DNA of 11,250 nt from CAYVUM01 sp964619055 (lineage in GTDB: Bacteria > Pseudomonadota > Alphaproteobacteria > Rhodospirillales > Defluviicoccaceae), in the NCBI GenBank assembly GCA_964619055.1, contig CAZUDB010000072.1, positions 1-11,250 of the forward strand. Reading direction: 5' to 3'. How positions within the stretch are numbered: position 1 is the stretch's first letter; each line of letters begins with the position of its first letter. This document shows, piece after piece, positions 1 through 7,579 of this stretch. The position numbers and the translations under genes were made by a program. Under the pieces are notes generated by a model. The model had not been told where the DNA came from and ran no database searches. It was given only the letters and a program-made list of their open reading frames with translations.

Positions 1-1299
1 CTATCGAACCAGGCAGTTCGCGTAGTAGGTCGTGGTTCCCGGCCAATCGGAGAACACGCCGATGACGCCCACGTCCTGCGCCAGAACGTGAAGTGTTGTC
101 ATGATGTCACCATCACCGCTTAGGCCATCGAGGGTCGTTGAATAGTAAAATGTACTGTTGCCCTCCAGAACCTCTTCAACGATTCGGCCGGACCGCTCCG
201 TCGTCCAAGTGATGATATCGAGGCCGGCCTCTTTCGCACGAATGGCATAAAGGGACGGGATGATCTCATTGCTCCCGTTGAGGGTCAGCAACGGCGACAT
301 ATGCGGGGCCAGGATGTTCACACCCAAATCGACCAATTCCTGCATGGTCGGTCCCGCCCATGTGGCTTCGTCGTCCTGGTCAAAACCAGCTGTATTATAC
401 GTCCGATTGTCCAAATAGACTGCCTGCTCACCGAACGCCGGTTCATTATTGACCCAATAGAGCACGTCGCTGAGGTTGAAAGACTGTAGCCAAACGTCCT
501 CCGGCGGCACGCTGGCATCCTTGTATTCGTCGACAACTTTCTGAATGTAGTCTTCCTGGCTGAAATCCGGAACGCCGTCACCGTTCGTATCGGCAGGCAT
601 CGGAATCTCCGGAGACTTGGCTTCCGGCGTAAACTTGCCGCCATACTCCCGGATCAATTCGATGCTCTCGGCGTGGGTCAGCAAGTTCGTTTCGAAGTTC
701 TCGCCTTCCCCGCACGTGGAGGAGTAGAGATCGGTCCGCCAGTTGGCGGTTGAGTTCAAGTACTCCTCCACCGTTTGGGCGTTCCGGTTGCCCGCATCCA
801 TCTTGCCGCAGAGCGATTTGAACTCTGCCAGCGTAATGTCGCTGGTGCAGCAGCGAACGTTGGCGAAGGGAGTGTTGGAGCTAAAGTCCGGCCCTCTGGT
901 GCACTTTTCGGCCAGAGGCGTCGCCAGGATATTGGTGGTGGTGTGGAGGTCGCACTGGGCGTGGCGGCATACCAACTCACCGTCCTTGGTGAATGTCACG
1001 TCACACTCGATGATGCCGGCGCCCATCCGTGCCGCGGCAACGTAGGACTCCGCCGTGTGCTCGGGAAAGAGCAGCGGCGAGCCCCGGTGACCGATGGACC
1101 AATCATGGGGCAGCATGGGGCGCCGTGCACAGGCCTCCAACCGGGATTTAAGGCGACTGTCTTCCATCTCGTCGATCAGGTAAAACGGCCGCGGACCGAC
1201 GGAGGCCCGCCGCACAGGATCGGCAGAGACCACTTCAAGCACGATCGGGACACTGACCAGGGCGATCGCGAGCGAAACAATAATCATTCTCGGTTTCAT
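1..1299 (-). CDS. Exported glycerophosphodiester phosphodiesterase (GDPD family)
   Basis: The product (432 aa) should hydrolyse glycerophosphodiesters to an alcohol and glycerol 3-phosphate outside the cytoplasm. Residues 1-26 form a signal peptide: KPR, then a hydrophobic core, with likely cleavage after VVSA. The GDPD barrel starts at IGHRGS. Visible active-site residues are H71-R72, the metal ligands E98 and D100 (IECD), the general base H113 (CRHA) and E226 (FTPEAK). A D-x-N-x-D-G-x-x-D calcium-loop motif lies at 237-245, a plausible extra Ca site inserted in the barrel. The length exceeds the roughly 250 aa cytoplasmic UgpQ type and fits periplasmic GlpQ-like or fungal/bacterial secreted GDPDs. 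Eight or more cysteines suggest disulfides. The start ATG is preceded by AAGGTG seven bases upstream. The stop TAG is the first three bases of the window, so the gene is complete. Family is certain; substrate is not. Confidence 0.93.
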   Translation of the reverse strand: MKPRMIIVSLAIALVSVPIVLEVVSADPVRRASVGPRPFYLIDEMEDSRLKSRLEACARRPMLPHDWSIGHRGSPLLFPEHTAESYVAAARMGAGIIECDVTFTKDGELVCRHAQCDLHTTTNILATPLAEKCTRGPDFSSNTPFANVRCCTSDITLAEFKSLCGKMDAGNRNAQTVEEYLNSTANWRTDLYSSTCGEGENFETNLLTHAESIELIREYGGKFTPEAKSPEIPMPADTNGDGVPDFSQEDYIQKVVDEYKDASVPPEDVWLQSFNLSDVLYWVNNEPAFGEQAVYLDNRTYNTAGFDQDDEATWAGPTMQELVDLGVNILAPHMSPLLTLNGSNEIIPSLYAIRAKEAGLDIITWTTERSGRIVEEVLEGNSTFYYSTTLDGLSGDGDIMTTLHVLAQDVGVIGVFSDWPGTTTYYANCLVR

Positions 1300-1709
1300 T
1301 TAAAGACACCTTATTTGGTTTAACGGCGTTTGCAGCCGAGCTAGGGTCGAGTGCTACCCTAAGCGGTAATCCTGAATTTTTGTTTTCAGATAAGGGATGG
1401 TTTTTTGACGTCTTCATGACTTAGAAAACAACTAACCCTATAATCAAATCTAGTTACAATAACTTTCGCGAGTATTTTATTTTTTTCTTATATGAGAATG
1501 AGTTACAGATTAGAGAAAATTACGTTTGAGTACTTTGTCGCATTGCGATTGAACTTTTCGCGCTATTGTCCAGGCTTGCTTCGCAACACGCGACGAGCCC
1601 GCACGTACGGGGTGCGGCACCATCGAGGGCCGCCAAACCGCTGTCGTATCAGCTGGGGCAACGAAATCCCGCTCGTGACGGGCTAACTCAAAGGATGTCG
1701 AGCGGCCCG
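1300..1709. other. 410-base gap between the GDPD gene and aspS
   Basis: No convincing gene is visible here. The half next to the GDPD gene (about 1360-1560) is strikingly AT-rich for this genome, including a T-rich run around 1474-1490, and should carry that gene's minus-strand promoter. I could not settle on a -35/-10 pair. An inverted repeat TAGGGT-N8-ACCCTA (1342-1361) sits about 36 bases upstream of the GDPD start and would form a hairpin in its leader. The aspS-proximal half (1560-1700) is GC-rich, with a CCGCAC-N7-GTGCGG repeat at 1599-1617. Plus-strand open frames here are antisense shadows that run into aspS. Confidence 0.5.
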
Positions 1710-1721
1710 TTAGGGGCCGCT
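1701..1721 (-). terminator. Terminator-like hairpin spanning the aspS stop codon
   Basis: A perfect 8-bp inverted repeat, AGCGGCCC-GTTAG-GGGCCGCT, has the aspS TAA stop inside its 5-base loop. Downstream on the minus strand there is no long U-tract (CGACATCCTTTG). It may therefore be a Rho-assisted terminator or a 3'-end stabilising hairpin rather than a classical intrinsic terminator. No better hairpin is visible between aspS and the GDPD gene. Confidence 0.5.
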
Positions 1722-3509
1722 GCTCGCGGTCGCCTTCGGCTTCGGAAGATCCAGGCGCAGATGCAGCTCGCGAAGCCGGCGTTGGTCCACCGATGCCGGC
1801 GCCCCCATAAGCAGATCCTGGGCTTGCTGATTCATGGGAAACGCGATTACCTCGCGGATGTTGGGCTCATCGGCGATCAGCATGACGATGCGGTCGATCC
1901 CTGGTGCGCAGCCGCCGTGCGGTGGTGCGCCGTAGCGAAACGCATTGAACAACCCGCCGAACCGCTCCATCGTTTCCTCAGCACCATAGCCGGCGATCGC
2001 GAAAGCCTTCAACATGATGTCCGGGCGATGGTTTCGGATCGCCCCGGACGACAGCTCAACACCGTTACAAACGATATCGTACTGAAAAGCCTTGATCGTC
2101 AGCGGGTCCTGGCTTTCCAGGGCCTCGAGCCCGCCCTGGGGCATCGAGAACGGGTTGTGGCTGAATTCGATTTGCCCTGTCTCTTCGTTCCGCTCATACA
2201 GCGGAAAGTCGACGATCCACAGAAACTTGAACACACCAGTCTCCCGCAAGCCCAGCTCGTCACAAATTCGTTCCCGAGCCCGGCCACCGAAGGCTTGTGC
2301 ATCCTTCTCTTTTGCGCAGATGAAAAACACAGCATCGCCGTCCACTGCAACCGTGGCATTCCGGATCGCCGTTCCGCGCTCCGCCTCCAAGTTCTTGCCG
2401 ATAGGTCCGCCCGCACCACCGTCCTGGCAGAGGATGTAGCCGAGACCACCCGCACCTTCGTTTCGTGCCCACTCGTTTAGTTTATCGAAGAAGCTTCGCG
2501 GCCTGTCGGCGGCACCGGGCACTCGGATCGCCCGCACCACTGAGCCCTTATCCACGTTCCTGGCGAACAAGCCGAATGACGAGCCACGGAACGGCTCCGT
2601 CACGTCGACCATTTCCAGAGGATTGCGGAGGTCGGGCTTGTCGGAGCCGAACCGGTACATGGCGTCGTCGTAGGCCAAGCGCGGAAACGGCCGCTCCGTC
2701 ACGGACCGGCCACCACCAAACTCCTCGAAGATGCTCGCCAATACGGGCTCTAGGGCCGTAAACACATCGTCTTGCGTCGCGAACGCCATCTCGTAGTCGA
2801 GCTGATAAAACTCACCCGGTGAGCGATCGGCACGCGCATCCTCGTCTCGGAAACAAGGCGCAATTTGGAAATAGCGGTCGAAGCCGGAGGCCATCAGCAG
2901 CTGCTTGAACTGCTGCGGCGCCTGCGGCAGCGCATAGAACTGTCCCGCATGCGTGCGACTCGGCACCAGGTAATCGCGCGCGCCTTCCGGCGACGACGCC
3001 GTCAGGATCGGCGTTTGGATTTCCAGAAAGCCCTGGTCAGTCATGAGCTGACGGATGGCGGAGATGATCCGGCTGCGCAGCACGATGTTGGCGTGCGGCC
3101 GCTCCCGCCGCAGATCCAGATAGCGATGGCGTAGTCGGCTTTCCTCGCCGTATTCCGCGTCCCCGAACACCGGCAGAGGCAGAGGCTCGGCCGCGGACTC
3201 GACGTTAAGGATCTTGATCCGAACCTCGATCCGGCCCGTCGGCAACTCAAGGTTGACCGTATCCTCTGACCGCAGAACGACGGGCCCATCGATCGTAACC
3301 ACGCTCTCGCTGCGCAGCCCCTCCACGGTGGCAAACAGCGGGCTGTCCGCCTCGATCACGCACTGCGTAATGCCGTAGTGGTCGCGAAGGTCTACGAAGA
3401 CCAGATTGCCGTGGTCCCGCTTGCGGTGGACCCAGCCGGACAGTCGCACGCGGTCGCCGGCATGGTCGGCGCGCAATTCGCCGCAGGTATGGGAGCGATA
3501 GGGATGCAT
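1710..3509 (-). CDS. aspS: Aspartyl-tRNA synthetase, bacterial type, probably non-discriminating (AspRS)
   Basis: This class II synthetase charges tRNA-Asp with aspartate in the cytoplasm and, if non-discriminating, also mischarges tRNA-Asn for GatCAB amidation. It has 599 aa, close to the usual 590-600. Layout: N-terminal OB-fold anticodon domain (about 1-105, GWVHRKRDHGN), catalytic domain with motif 2 at F220-R221-D222-E223-D224, inserted bacterial GAD domain (about 290-420), and motif 3 G533-CAPGIDR540. H33, in RKRDHG, aligns with the His that marks non-discriminating AspRS in Pseudomonas aeruginosa; E. coli has Leu there. The open frame extends 49 codons further upstream, but the added sequence is not AspRS-like and contains a promoter candidate. 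MHPYRSHTCG is the typical family N-terminus, so I start there. The ribosome-binding site is weak. It diverges from the VPLPA-CTERM gene. Confidence 0.97.
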   Translation of the reverse strand: MHPYRSHTCGELRADHAGDRVRLSGWVHRKRDHGNLVFVDLRDHYGITQCVIEADSPLFATVEGLRSESVVTIDGPVVLRSEDTVNLELPTGRIEVRIKILNVESAAEPLPLPVFGDAEYGEESRLRHRYLDLRRERPHANIVLRSRIISAIRQLMTDQGFLEIQTPILTASSPEGARDYLVPSRTHAGQFYALPQAPQQFKQLLMASGFDRYFQIAPCFRDEDARADRSPGEFYQLDYEMAFATQDDVFTALEPVLASIFEEFGGGRSVTERPFPRLAYDDAMYRFGSDKPDLRNPLEMVDVTEPFRGSSFGLFARNVDKGSVVRAIRVPGAADRPRSFFDKLNEWARNEGAGGLGYILCQDGGAGGPIGKNLEAERGTAIRNATVAVDGDAVFFICAKEKDAQAFGGRARERICDELGLRETGVFKFLWIVDFPLYERNEETGQIEFSHNPFSMPQGGLEALESQDPLTIKAFQYDIVCNGVELSSGAIRNHRPDIMLKAFAIAGYGAEETMERFGGLFNAFRYGAPPHGGCAPGIDRIVMLIADEPNIREVIAFPMNQQAQDLLMGAPASVDQRRLRELHLRLDLPKPKATASSGP

Positions 3510-3573
3510 GGCGGTCTCGGCTCGATGGCAGGTCAGGGGCGCCGGTTGCCGGCGGTGTGGACAATGTTGGAGG

Positions 3574-3602
3574 ACACCACACGCCGTCGCCGGATTTGTC
3601 AA
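3574..3602 (-). promoter_or_regulatory. Candidate housekeeping promoter for aspS
   Basis: On the minus strand, CTTGACA (the -35 TTGACA is at 3597-3602) is followed after 17 bases by TGGTGT (3574-3579), a poor -10. The perfect -35, and its position about 90 bases upstream of the MHPYRS start, support transcription beginning inside the apparent upstream extension of the aspS frame. The -10 is weak, so the assignment is tentative. Confidence 0.35.
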
Positions 3603-3647
3603 GGTCGCGCCGGTGTCGATTACTGACGGCGGGGCGCCACTAGTCCT

Positions 3648-3675
3648 TTGACACAATTTGTTGGTTCGTCAGAAT
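3648..3675 (+). promoter_or_regulatory. Candidate sigma-70-type promoter facing the VPLPA-CTERM gene
   Basis: A perfect TTGACA (3648-3653) is followed after 16 bases by CAGAAT (3670-3675, 4 of 6 matches to TATAAT). It points toward the VPLPA-CTERM gene and would give a leader of roughly 225 bases. It is an alternative or addition to the sigma-54 site nearer the gene. Confidence 0.3.
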
Positions 3676-3798
3676 TTTTTACAGGATATTCCACTGTAAT
3701 CTCGTGTGTTCTCCACCTGGTTGCAAAAAAATGTCGGTATTTTTGACAGCCGCCTTGATTGCTTCACATTTGCACCTTGTCTCAAAGGGCCTTTTTTC

Positions 3799-3814
3799 TG
3801 GCATAGACCTTGCT
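3799..3814 (+). promoter_or_regulatory. Candidate sigma-54 (RpoN) -24/-12 promoter of the VPLPA-CTERM gene
   Basis: TGGCATAGACCTTGCT matches the RpoN consensus TGGCACG-N4-TTGCW at every strongly conserved base. GG (3800-3801) and GC (3812-3813) have the required 12-base offset. It lies about 93 bases upstream of the ATG, follows a T-rich stretch, and is on the correct strand. Upstream, TGTCGGTATTTTTGACA (3732-3748, TGTC-N9-GACA) could be an activator half-site pair. RpoN with the PrsK/PrsR two-component system is known to control PEP-CTERM genes in some proteobacteria. No activator is encoded in the window. Confidence 0.6.
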
Positions 3815-3906
3815 GATATGGGGGCGGAAGCGGAGAAGGCGCGTCCGCCTGGCGCTAGAAACGGGCCGTCGCGTGAGAACCCCAGCCTCAGGAGGAGGAC
3901 AGCAGA

Positions 3907-4701
3907 ATGGTACGCTTTAAGACAGCCTATGCCGCCGTCGCGGCACTCCCACTCGTGATGGTGAGCGACGCAGTGCTCTCCCAAACGGTGTTTTCGGATT
4001 CGGGCGACATCCAGGCCACGGTCGACGATTTCCGGGCCGCCCTCGGTGAGCCCAACAACGGCAACGCCCCCGGCGCCCAGCCCACTGGCCGCCGCGAAAT
4101 CAACTGGGACGCCGCCATCGTTCCCTTCGACTTCCCCGGGGACTTCTTCAACACGGTCGTGACCCGCGGGGCCGAGTTCGGCACCCCCGTCAGCAGCGAG
4201 ATGCGCGTCAGCAACGATGGCATCGACAACGAGTTCGACAGCATCAATCCGACCTACCCGGATCAGTTTGCGACGTTCAGTGCGCCGCGACTGTTCACGC
4301 CCTTCGACAGTAACGTGGTCCAAGGATTCTTCTTTGAATCCGGCACGGACACGCCGGCCGTCATCAGTGGCTTCGGTGCCGTGTTCACGGACGTTGACTT
4401 CGACGGCGTGACCTCGATCGAGTACTTCGACGTCGACGGCATGTCGCTCGCTTTGGAATTCGTTGAAGCGGAACCCGAGGGCCTCTCCTTCCTGGGCGTC
4501 CTGTTCGACGATCCCATCGTTGCAAGCATCGAGATCACGCTCGGCAACACGACGATTGGCCCCGACGATGGACCCAATAACGACATCGTCGTCCTGGACG
4601 ATTTCCTCTACAGCGAGCCGCGCGCTGCCGTGCCGCTGCCGGCAAGCCTCGCCGTCTTCGCCGTTGGTTTGATCGCGGCCACAGCGCTCCGCCGCCGCTA
4701 A
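3907..4701 (+). CDS. VPLPA-CTERM sorting-domain surface protein
   Basis: This is a secreted protein of unknown function carrying an exosortase sorting signal (264 aa). Residues 1-25 are a signal peptide (MVRFK, then a hydrophobic stretch ending near AVLS). The C-terminus is the tripartite sorting tail: VPLPA (242-246), a hydrophobic helix, then RRR at the very end. The VPLPA variant is known mainly from alphaproteobacteria with a dedicated exosortase (XrtD type), not encoded here. The body begins with an NNGNAPG...GRREINWD block (about 50-68) that I recall as recurrent in secreted hypothetical proteins, followed by an acidic beta-rich region. The mature part has no cysteine and no lysine. The start is set by AGGAGGAGG about 9 bases upstream of the ATG. 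The HAD gene follows after 42 bases. Product class is confident; role (matrix or envelope) is inferred. Confidence 0.88.
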   Translation: MVRFKTAYAAVAALPLVMVSDAVLSQTVFSDSGDIQATVDDFRAALGEPNNGNAPGAQPTGRREINWDAAIVPFDFPGDFFNTVVTRGAEFGTPVSSEMRVSNDGIDNEFDSINPTYPDQFATFSAPRLFTPFDSNVVQGFFFESGTDTPAVISGFGAVFTDVDFDGVTSIEYFDVDGMSLALEFVEAEPEGLSFLGVLFDDPIVASIEITLGNTTIGPDDGPNNDIVVLDDFLYSEPRAAVPLPASLAVFAVGLIAATALRRR

Positions 4702-4743
4702 AGCGGTTGCGCCATCGCTGTTCGTGGATTAGGGACGGTGGCG

Positions 4744-5385
4744 ATGTCAATCGCCGCCGTCTTTCTCGATTTCGATGGAACGCTGGTCGAAAGCCTGGAC
4801 GTTAAAATCAAGGCCTTTCGCGACCTTTACAGCCCCTTCGGCGACGAGATCGCCAACAAGGCGGCTCAGCATTATCGCGCCCACACGGGCATTCCCCGCG
4901 GTGAGCGCATTCGCTACTGCCATCAGCATCTGCTCGGACGCACGCCAACCGACCGTGAGGTCAAGCAGTTGTCCGATCAGTTTGGCGCCATGGTCGAAGA
5001 CCAGGTGATCGCCTCTCCTTGGGTGGCGGGCGCCGAAGCACTGTTCGCGGCCTGCGGCGACCGGATACCATTGTTTATTGTCTCGGCCACCCCGCAGGAG
5101 GAACTGGAACGGATCGTGGAGGCCCGCGGCGCGACCGAACACTTCGCCAACATTCTCGGCTCGCCACCCGACAAGATCCCGTTGCTCCATGATCTTCTGA
5201 GCACGCACTGGCTGGATCGGGCCGACGTCGTCATGGTGGGGGACGGACGCGCCGATTTCGATGCGGCGACAGCCAACGGCATCCCCTTCATTGCTCGCCA
5301 AGCACCGGATCAGGAAGCGCCGTTCCCGGCGGGAACAACGGTTCTCTCGGATTTGACCGATCTTCCCCGCCTCCTAGGCCTCTGA
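4744..5385 (+). CDS. HAD-superfamily hydrolase, phosphoglycolate-phosphatase-like
   Basis: A cytoplasmic phosphatase of the haloacid dehalogenase superfamily, subclass I, 213 aa, matching the usual 210-230. Motif I is FLDFDGTL with nucleophile D9 and acid/base D11. A helical cap spans about 15-90. Motif II is S114 in FIVSAT, motif III K144 in PPDKIP, motif IV VGDGRADFDAA with D167 and D171. All catalytic residues are present, so it should be active, but the substrate cannot be read from the sequence; sugar-phosphate or phosphoglycolate are the usual options. A GTG at 4738 is possible as start. I prefer the ATG because AGGGA (4731-4735) is 8 bases before it and only 2 before the GTG. No terminator separates it from the preceding surface-protein gene, so read-through is possible. 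Confidence 0.88.
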   Translation: MSIAAVFLDFDGTLVESLDVKIKAFRDLYSPFGDEIANKAAQHYRAHTGIPRGERIRYCHQHLLGRTPTDREVKQLSDQFGAMVEDQVIASPWVAGAEALFAACGDRIPLFIVSATPQEELERIVEARGATEHFANILGSPPDKIPLLHDLLSTHWLDRADVVMVGDGRADFDAATANGIPFIARQAPDQEAPFPAGTTVLSDLTDLPRLLGL

Positions 5386-5466
5386 CACAGCCGATCGATT
5401 TGCCCGTCGTCTCGGTTTCTGCCCACGGACTTGAGGGCTCGCAGCGCGACCACGCCCGCGCGCCCT

Positions 5467-5495
5467 TTGCCGCGATCTTCAATTCCATGTATAGG
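5467..5495 (+). promoter_or_regulatory. Candidate rnd promoter giving a nearly leaderless mRNA
   Basis: TTGCCG (5467-5472), a 17-base spacer, then TATAGG (5490-5495); each element matches 4 of 6 consensus bases. The predicted start of transcription, about 7 bases after the -10, falls at 5502-5503, directly in front of the ATG at 5504. Confidence 0.4.
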
Positions 5496-5503
5496 CCACG
5501 GTG

Positions 5504-6664
5504 ATGACACGACTTATCACCGACACCGCCGGCCTTGCCGCATTCTGCCGTGAACTGGAAGACGCAAGCTTCGTCACCGTCGACACCGAATTCATGCGGG
5601 AACGAACCTTTTGGCCCAAGCTGTGTCTGCTCCAACTTGGTGGCCCGGAGGCGGCCGCGTGCGTGGACCCGCTGGCCAACGGCATTGATCTCACGCCGGC
5701 GTACGAGTTGATGGCCAACGAGGCGATCACCAAGGTTTTCCACGCCGCCCGCCAGGATCTGGAAATCTTCTACAATCTCACCGGCCGCATCCCCGCTCCG
5801 CTTTACGACACGCAGGTGGCGGCGATGGTGTGCGGGTTCGGGGATCAGGTCGGCTATGAGACGCTGGTGGCCAAGCTTGCCCGGGTCAAGCTGGACAAGG
5901 GATCCCGGTTTACCGACTGGTCCGTCCGCCCCTTGTCGACGCGCCAGGTTGAATACGCCCTTGGTGACGTCACCCATCTGCGCACGGTCTATGAACGATT
6001 GAGTAAGCGGGTGGAAAGTCAGGGTCGCTCCGATTGGGTCGCTGAGGAAATGGCCACGCTGCGCGAGCCGTCCACCTACGTCGTCCAGCCGGCCGACGCC
6101 TGGCGACGCTTGAAGGTCCGCTCCCACGACCGGCGATTCCTCGCCGTGCTGCGCGAGGTCGCCGGCTGGCGCGAGCAGATGGCGCAAAATCGGGATCTGC
6201 CGCGCAATCGGGTGCTGCGGGACGAAGCGCTGCTGGAGATTGCGCACGCCCGGCCGACGACGCAGGAGGCTCTGGGCCGCACCCGGGGCCTCTCTCGGCA
6301 AATCGCCGAGAGCGCCCAGGGTACGGACATCCTGGCGGCGGTCACCCGTGGACTGGAGGTTCCGGATGCCGAATGTCCGAAGCTGGCGGACAAGACCGAG
6401 CTTCCGGCGCGCATCGGGCCCGTCGCCGAGTTGCTCCGCGTCGTCCTGAAAATGAAATGCGAGGAGCACGATGTCGCCCAACGACTGGTCGCCTCGTCCT
6501 CGGACTTGGATCACCTGGCCGCCTTTGGCGACCAGGCCCAGGTCGCGCCCCTTGCCGGCTGGCGGCGTCGGGTCTTTGGCGAGGTGGCGCTCCGGGTTCG
6601 CGCGGGCGAGCTGGCGCTAATTGTGGAGCACGGCCGGTTGCGGTTGGTGGAGTTGGAGGACTAA
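5504..6664 (+). CDS. rnd: Ribonuclease D (3'-5' exoribonuclease)
   Basis: RNase D trims the 3' ends of tRNA precursors and other structured RNAs, releasing 5'-mononucleotides with two divalent metals. The product is 386 aa, the family's typical length. The DEDDy exonuclease domain covers about 1-165: D27 and E29 (VDTEF), D85 (HAARQDLEIF), Y151 and D155 (YALGDVTHL). The HRDC RNA-binding domain follows from about 205 (LREVAGWREQMAQNRDLPRNRVL), then a second HRDC-like helical region to the end, as in E. coli RNase D. A GTG directly precedes the ATG. I take the ATG (MTRLITDT), though both lack a good Shine-Dalgarno. The stop lies 3 bases before purU, whose Shine-Dalgarno is inside the rnd 3' end, so the two are probably co-transcribed and translationally linked. 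Confidence 0.95.
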   Translation: MTRLITDTAGLAAFCRELEDASFVTVDTEFMRERTFWPKLCLLQLGGPEAAACVDPLANGIDLTPAYELMANEAITKVFHAARQDLEIFYNLTGRIPAPLYDTQVAAMVCGFGDQVGYETLVAKLARVKLDKGSRFTDWSVRPLSTRQVEYALGDVTHLRTVYERLSKRVESQGRSDWVAEEMATLREPSTYVVQPADAWRRLKVRSHDRRFLAVLREVAGWREQMAQNRDLPRNRVLRDEALLEIAHARPTTQEALGRTRGLSRQIAESAQGTDILAAVTRGLEVPDAECPKLADKTELPARIGPVAELLRVVLKMKCEEHDVAQRLVASSSDLDHLAAFGDQAQVAPLAGWRRRVFGEVALRVRAGELALIVEHGRLRLVELED

Positions 6665-6667
6665 TTC

Positions 6668-7528
6668 GTGGCCGACAGCCCTGCCAATTTCGTCCTGACG
6701 CTCGCCTGCGACGATGGGCCGGGCATCGTTGCCGCCGTCTCCGGCTGCTTGGCCGAGCATGGCGGCAACATCCTGGAAAGCGCCCAGTTCGGCGATCCGG
6801 CGACGGGCCGGTTCTTTATGCGCATTCGGTTCGCGGCCTTGGACGGCACGGACCAGGCCGGCTACGCCTTTGCGCTCAAGCCCATTGCGGATCGCTTCGG
6901 CATGCGCTGGGAGGTGGCGGACGAGCGACGGCCCGGCCGGGTGCTGCTGCTGGTCTCCAAGTTCGATCATTGCCTGAACGACCTGCTGTACCGCTGGCGC
7001 TCGGGCGCCATCGCCATGGACGTGGTCGGGATCGCTTCCAATCACGACGATCATCGCCACGAGGCGGACGCCGCCGGCGTGCCGTACCATTGGTTTCCCG
7101 TGACGAAGGAAACCAAGCCGGCCCAGGAGGCGGCGCTGCTCACCCTCATCGAGTCCGAGCGCGTCGATCTGGTGATCCTGGCGCGCTACATGCAGATCCT
7201 CTCCGACAAGCTGGCCAACCGCCTGTTCGGCAAGGTCATCAACATCCACCACTCGTTCTTGCCGAGCTTCAAAGGGGCCCGGCCCTACCACCAAGCCCAC
7301 GAGCGCGGGGTGAAGCTGATCGGGGCCACGGCCCATTATGTCACGGCGGCGCTCGATGAAGGCCCAATCATTGAGCAGGCGACGGAGCGAGTCACTCATG
7401 CCGACACGCCGGACGAATTGGTTCGCATTGGCCGCGACATCGAGTGCCGGGTGCTCGCCCGCGCGGTCAAATGGCACCTGGAGCACCGGGTCCTCATCAA
7501 CAATGCAAAGACCGTGGTCTTCGCTTAA
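6668..7528 (+). CDS. purU: Formyltetrahydrofolate deformylase
   Basis: It hydrolyses 10-formyl-THF to formate and THF, balancing one-carbon pools and supplying formate in the cytoplasm. The product has 286 aa (E. coli PurU 280). The N-terminal ACT regulatory domain covers about 7-85 (FVLTLACDDGPGIVAAVSGCLAEHG). The formyltransferase-type catalytic domain covers about 90-286 with the N-H-D triad N192 and H194 in INIHHSFLPSF and D230 in LDEGPIIEQ. The start is GTG at 6668 with GGAGGA (6655-6660) 7 bases upstream, inside the end of rnd. That makes the start firm and suggests translational coupling to rnd. It stops at TAA with the MEKHLA gene 51 bases on. Methionyl-tRNA formyltransferase and PurN share the fold, but the ACT domain points to PurU. 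Confidence 0.95.
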   Translation: MADSPANFVLTLACDDGPGIVAAVSGCLAEHGGNILESAQFGDPATGRFFMRIRFAALDGTDQAGYAFALKPIADRFGMRWEVADERRPGRVLLLVSKFDHCLNDLLYRWRSGAIAMDVVGIASNHDDHRHEADAAGVPYHWFPVTKETKPAQEAALLTLIESERVDLVILARYMQILSDKLANRLFGKVINIHHSFLPSFKGARPYHQAHERGVKLIGATAHYVTAALDEGPIIEQATERVTHADTPDELVRIGRDIECRVLARAVKWHLEHRVLINNAKTVVFA

Positions 7529-7579
7529 GGAGAGGCGCGGCCACGGCACCGGGTTGCACCGATCGTAGGGAGCACAGCC

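Noticed and set aside
1566..2480. 304-codon plus-strand open frame
   Set aside because: It is antisense to aspS, has no recognisable domains, and arises from the high-GC codon pattern of the real gene.
3510..3656. 49-codon N-terminal extension of aspS
   Set aside because: It is not AspRS-like, contains a TTGACA promoter candidate, and MHPYRSHTCG is the typical family start.
5288..6514. 408-codon minus-strand open frame
   Set aside because: It is antisense to rnd, which shows all DEDDy catalytic residues; its translation matches no family I know.
6373..7359. 328-codon plus-strand frame overlapping rnd and purU
   Set aside because: Arg/Gly/Pro-rich out-of-frame shadow; both real genes in this span have conserved motifs in other frames.
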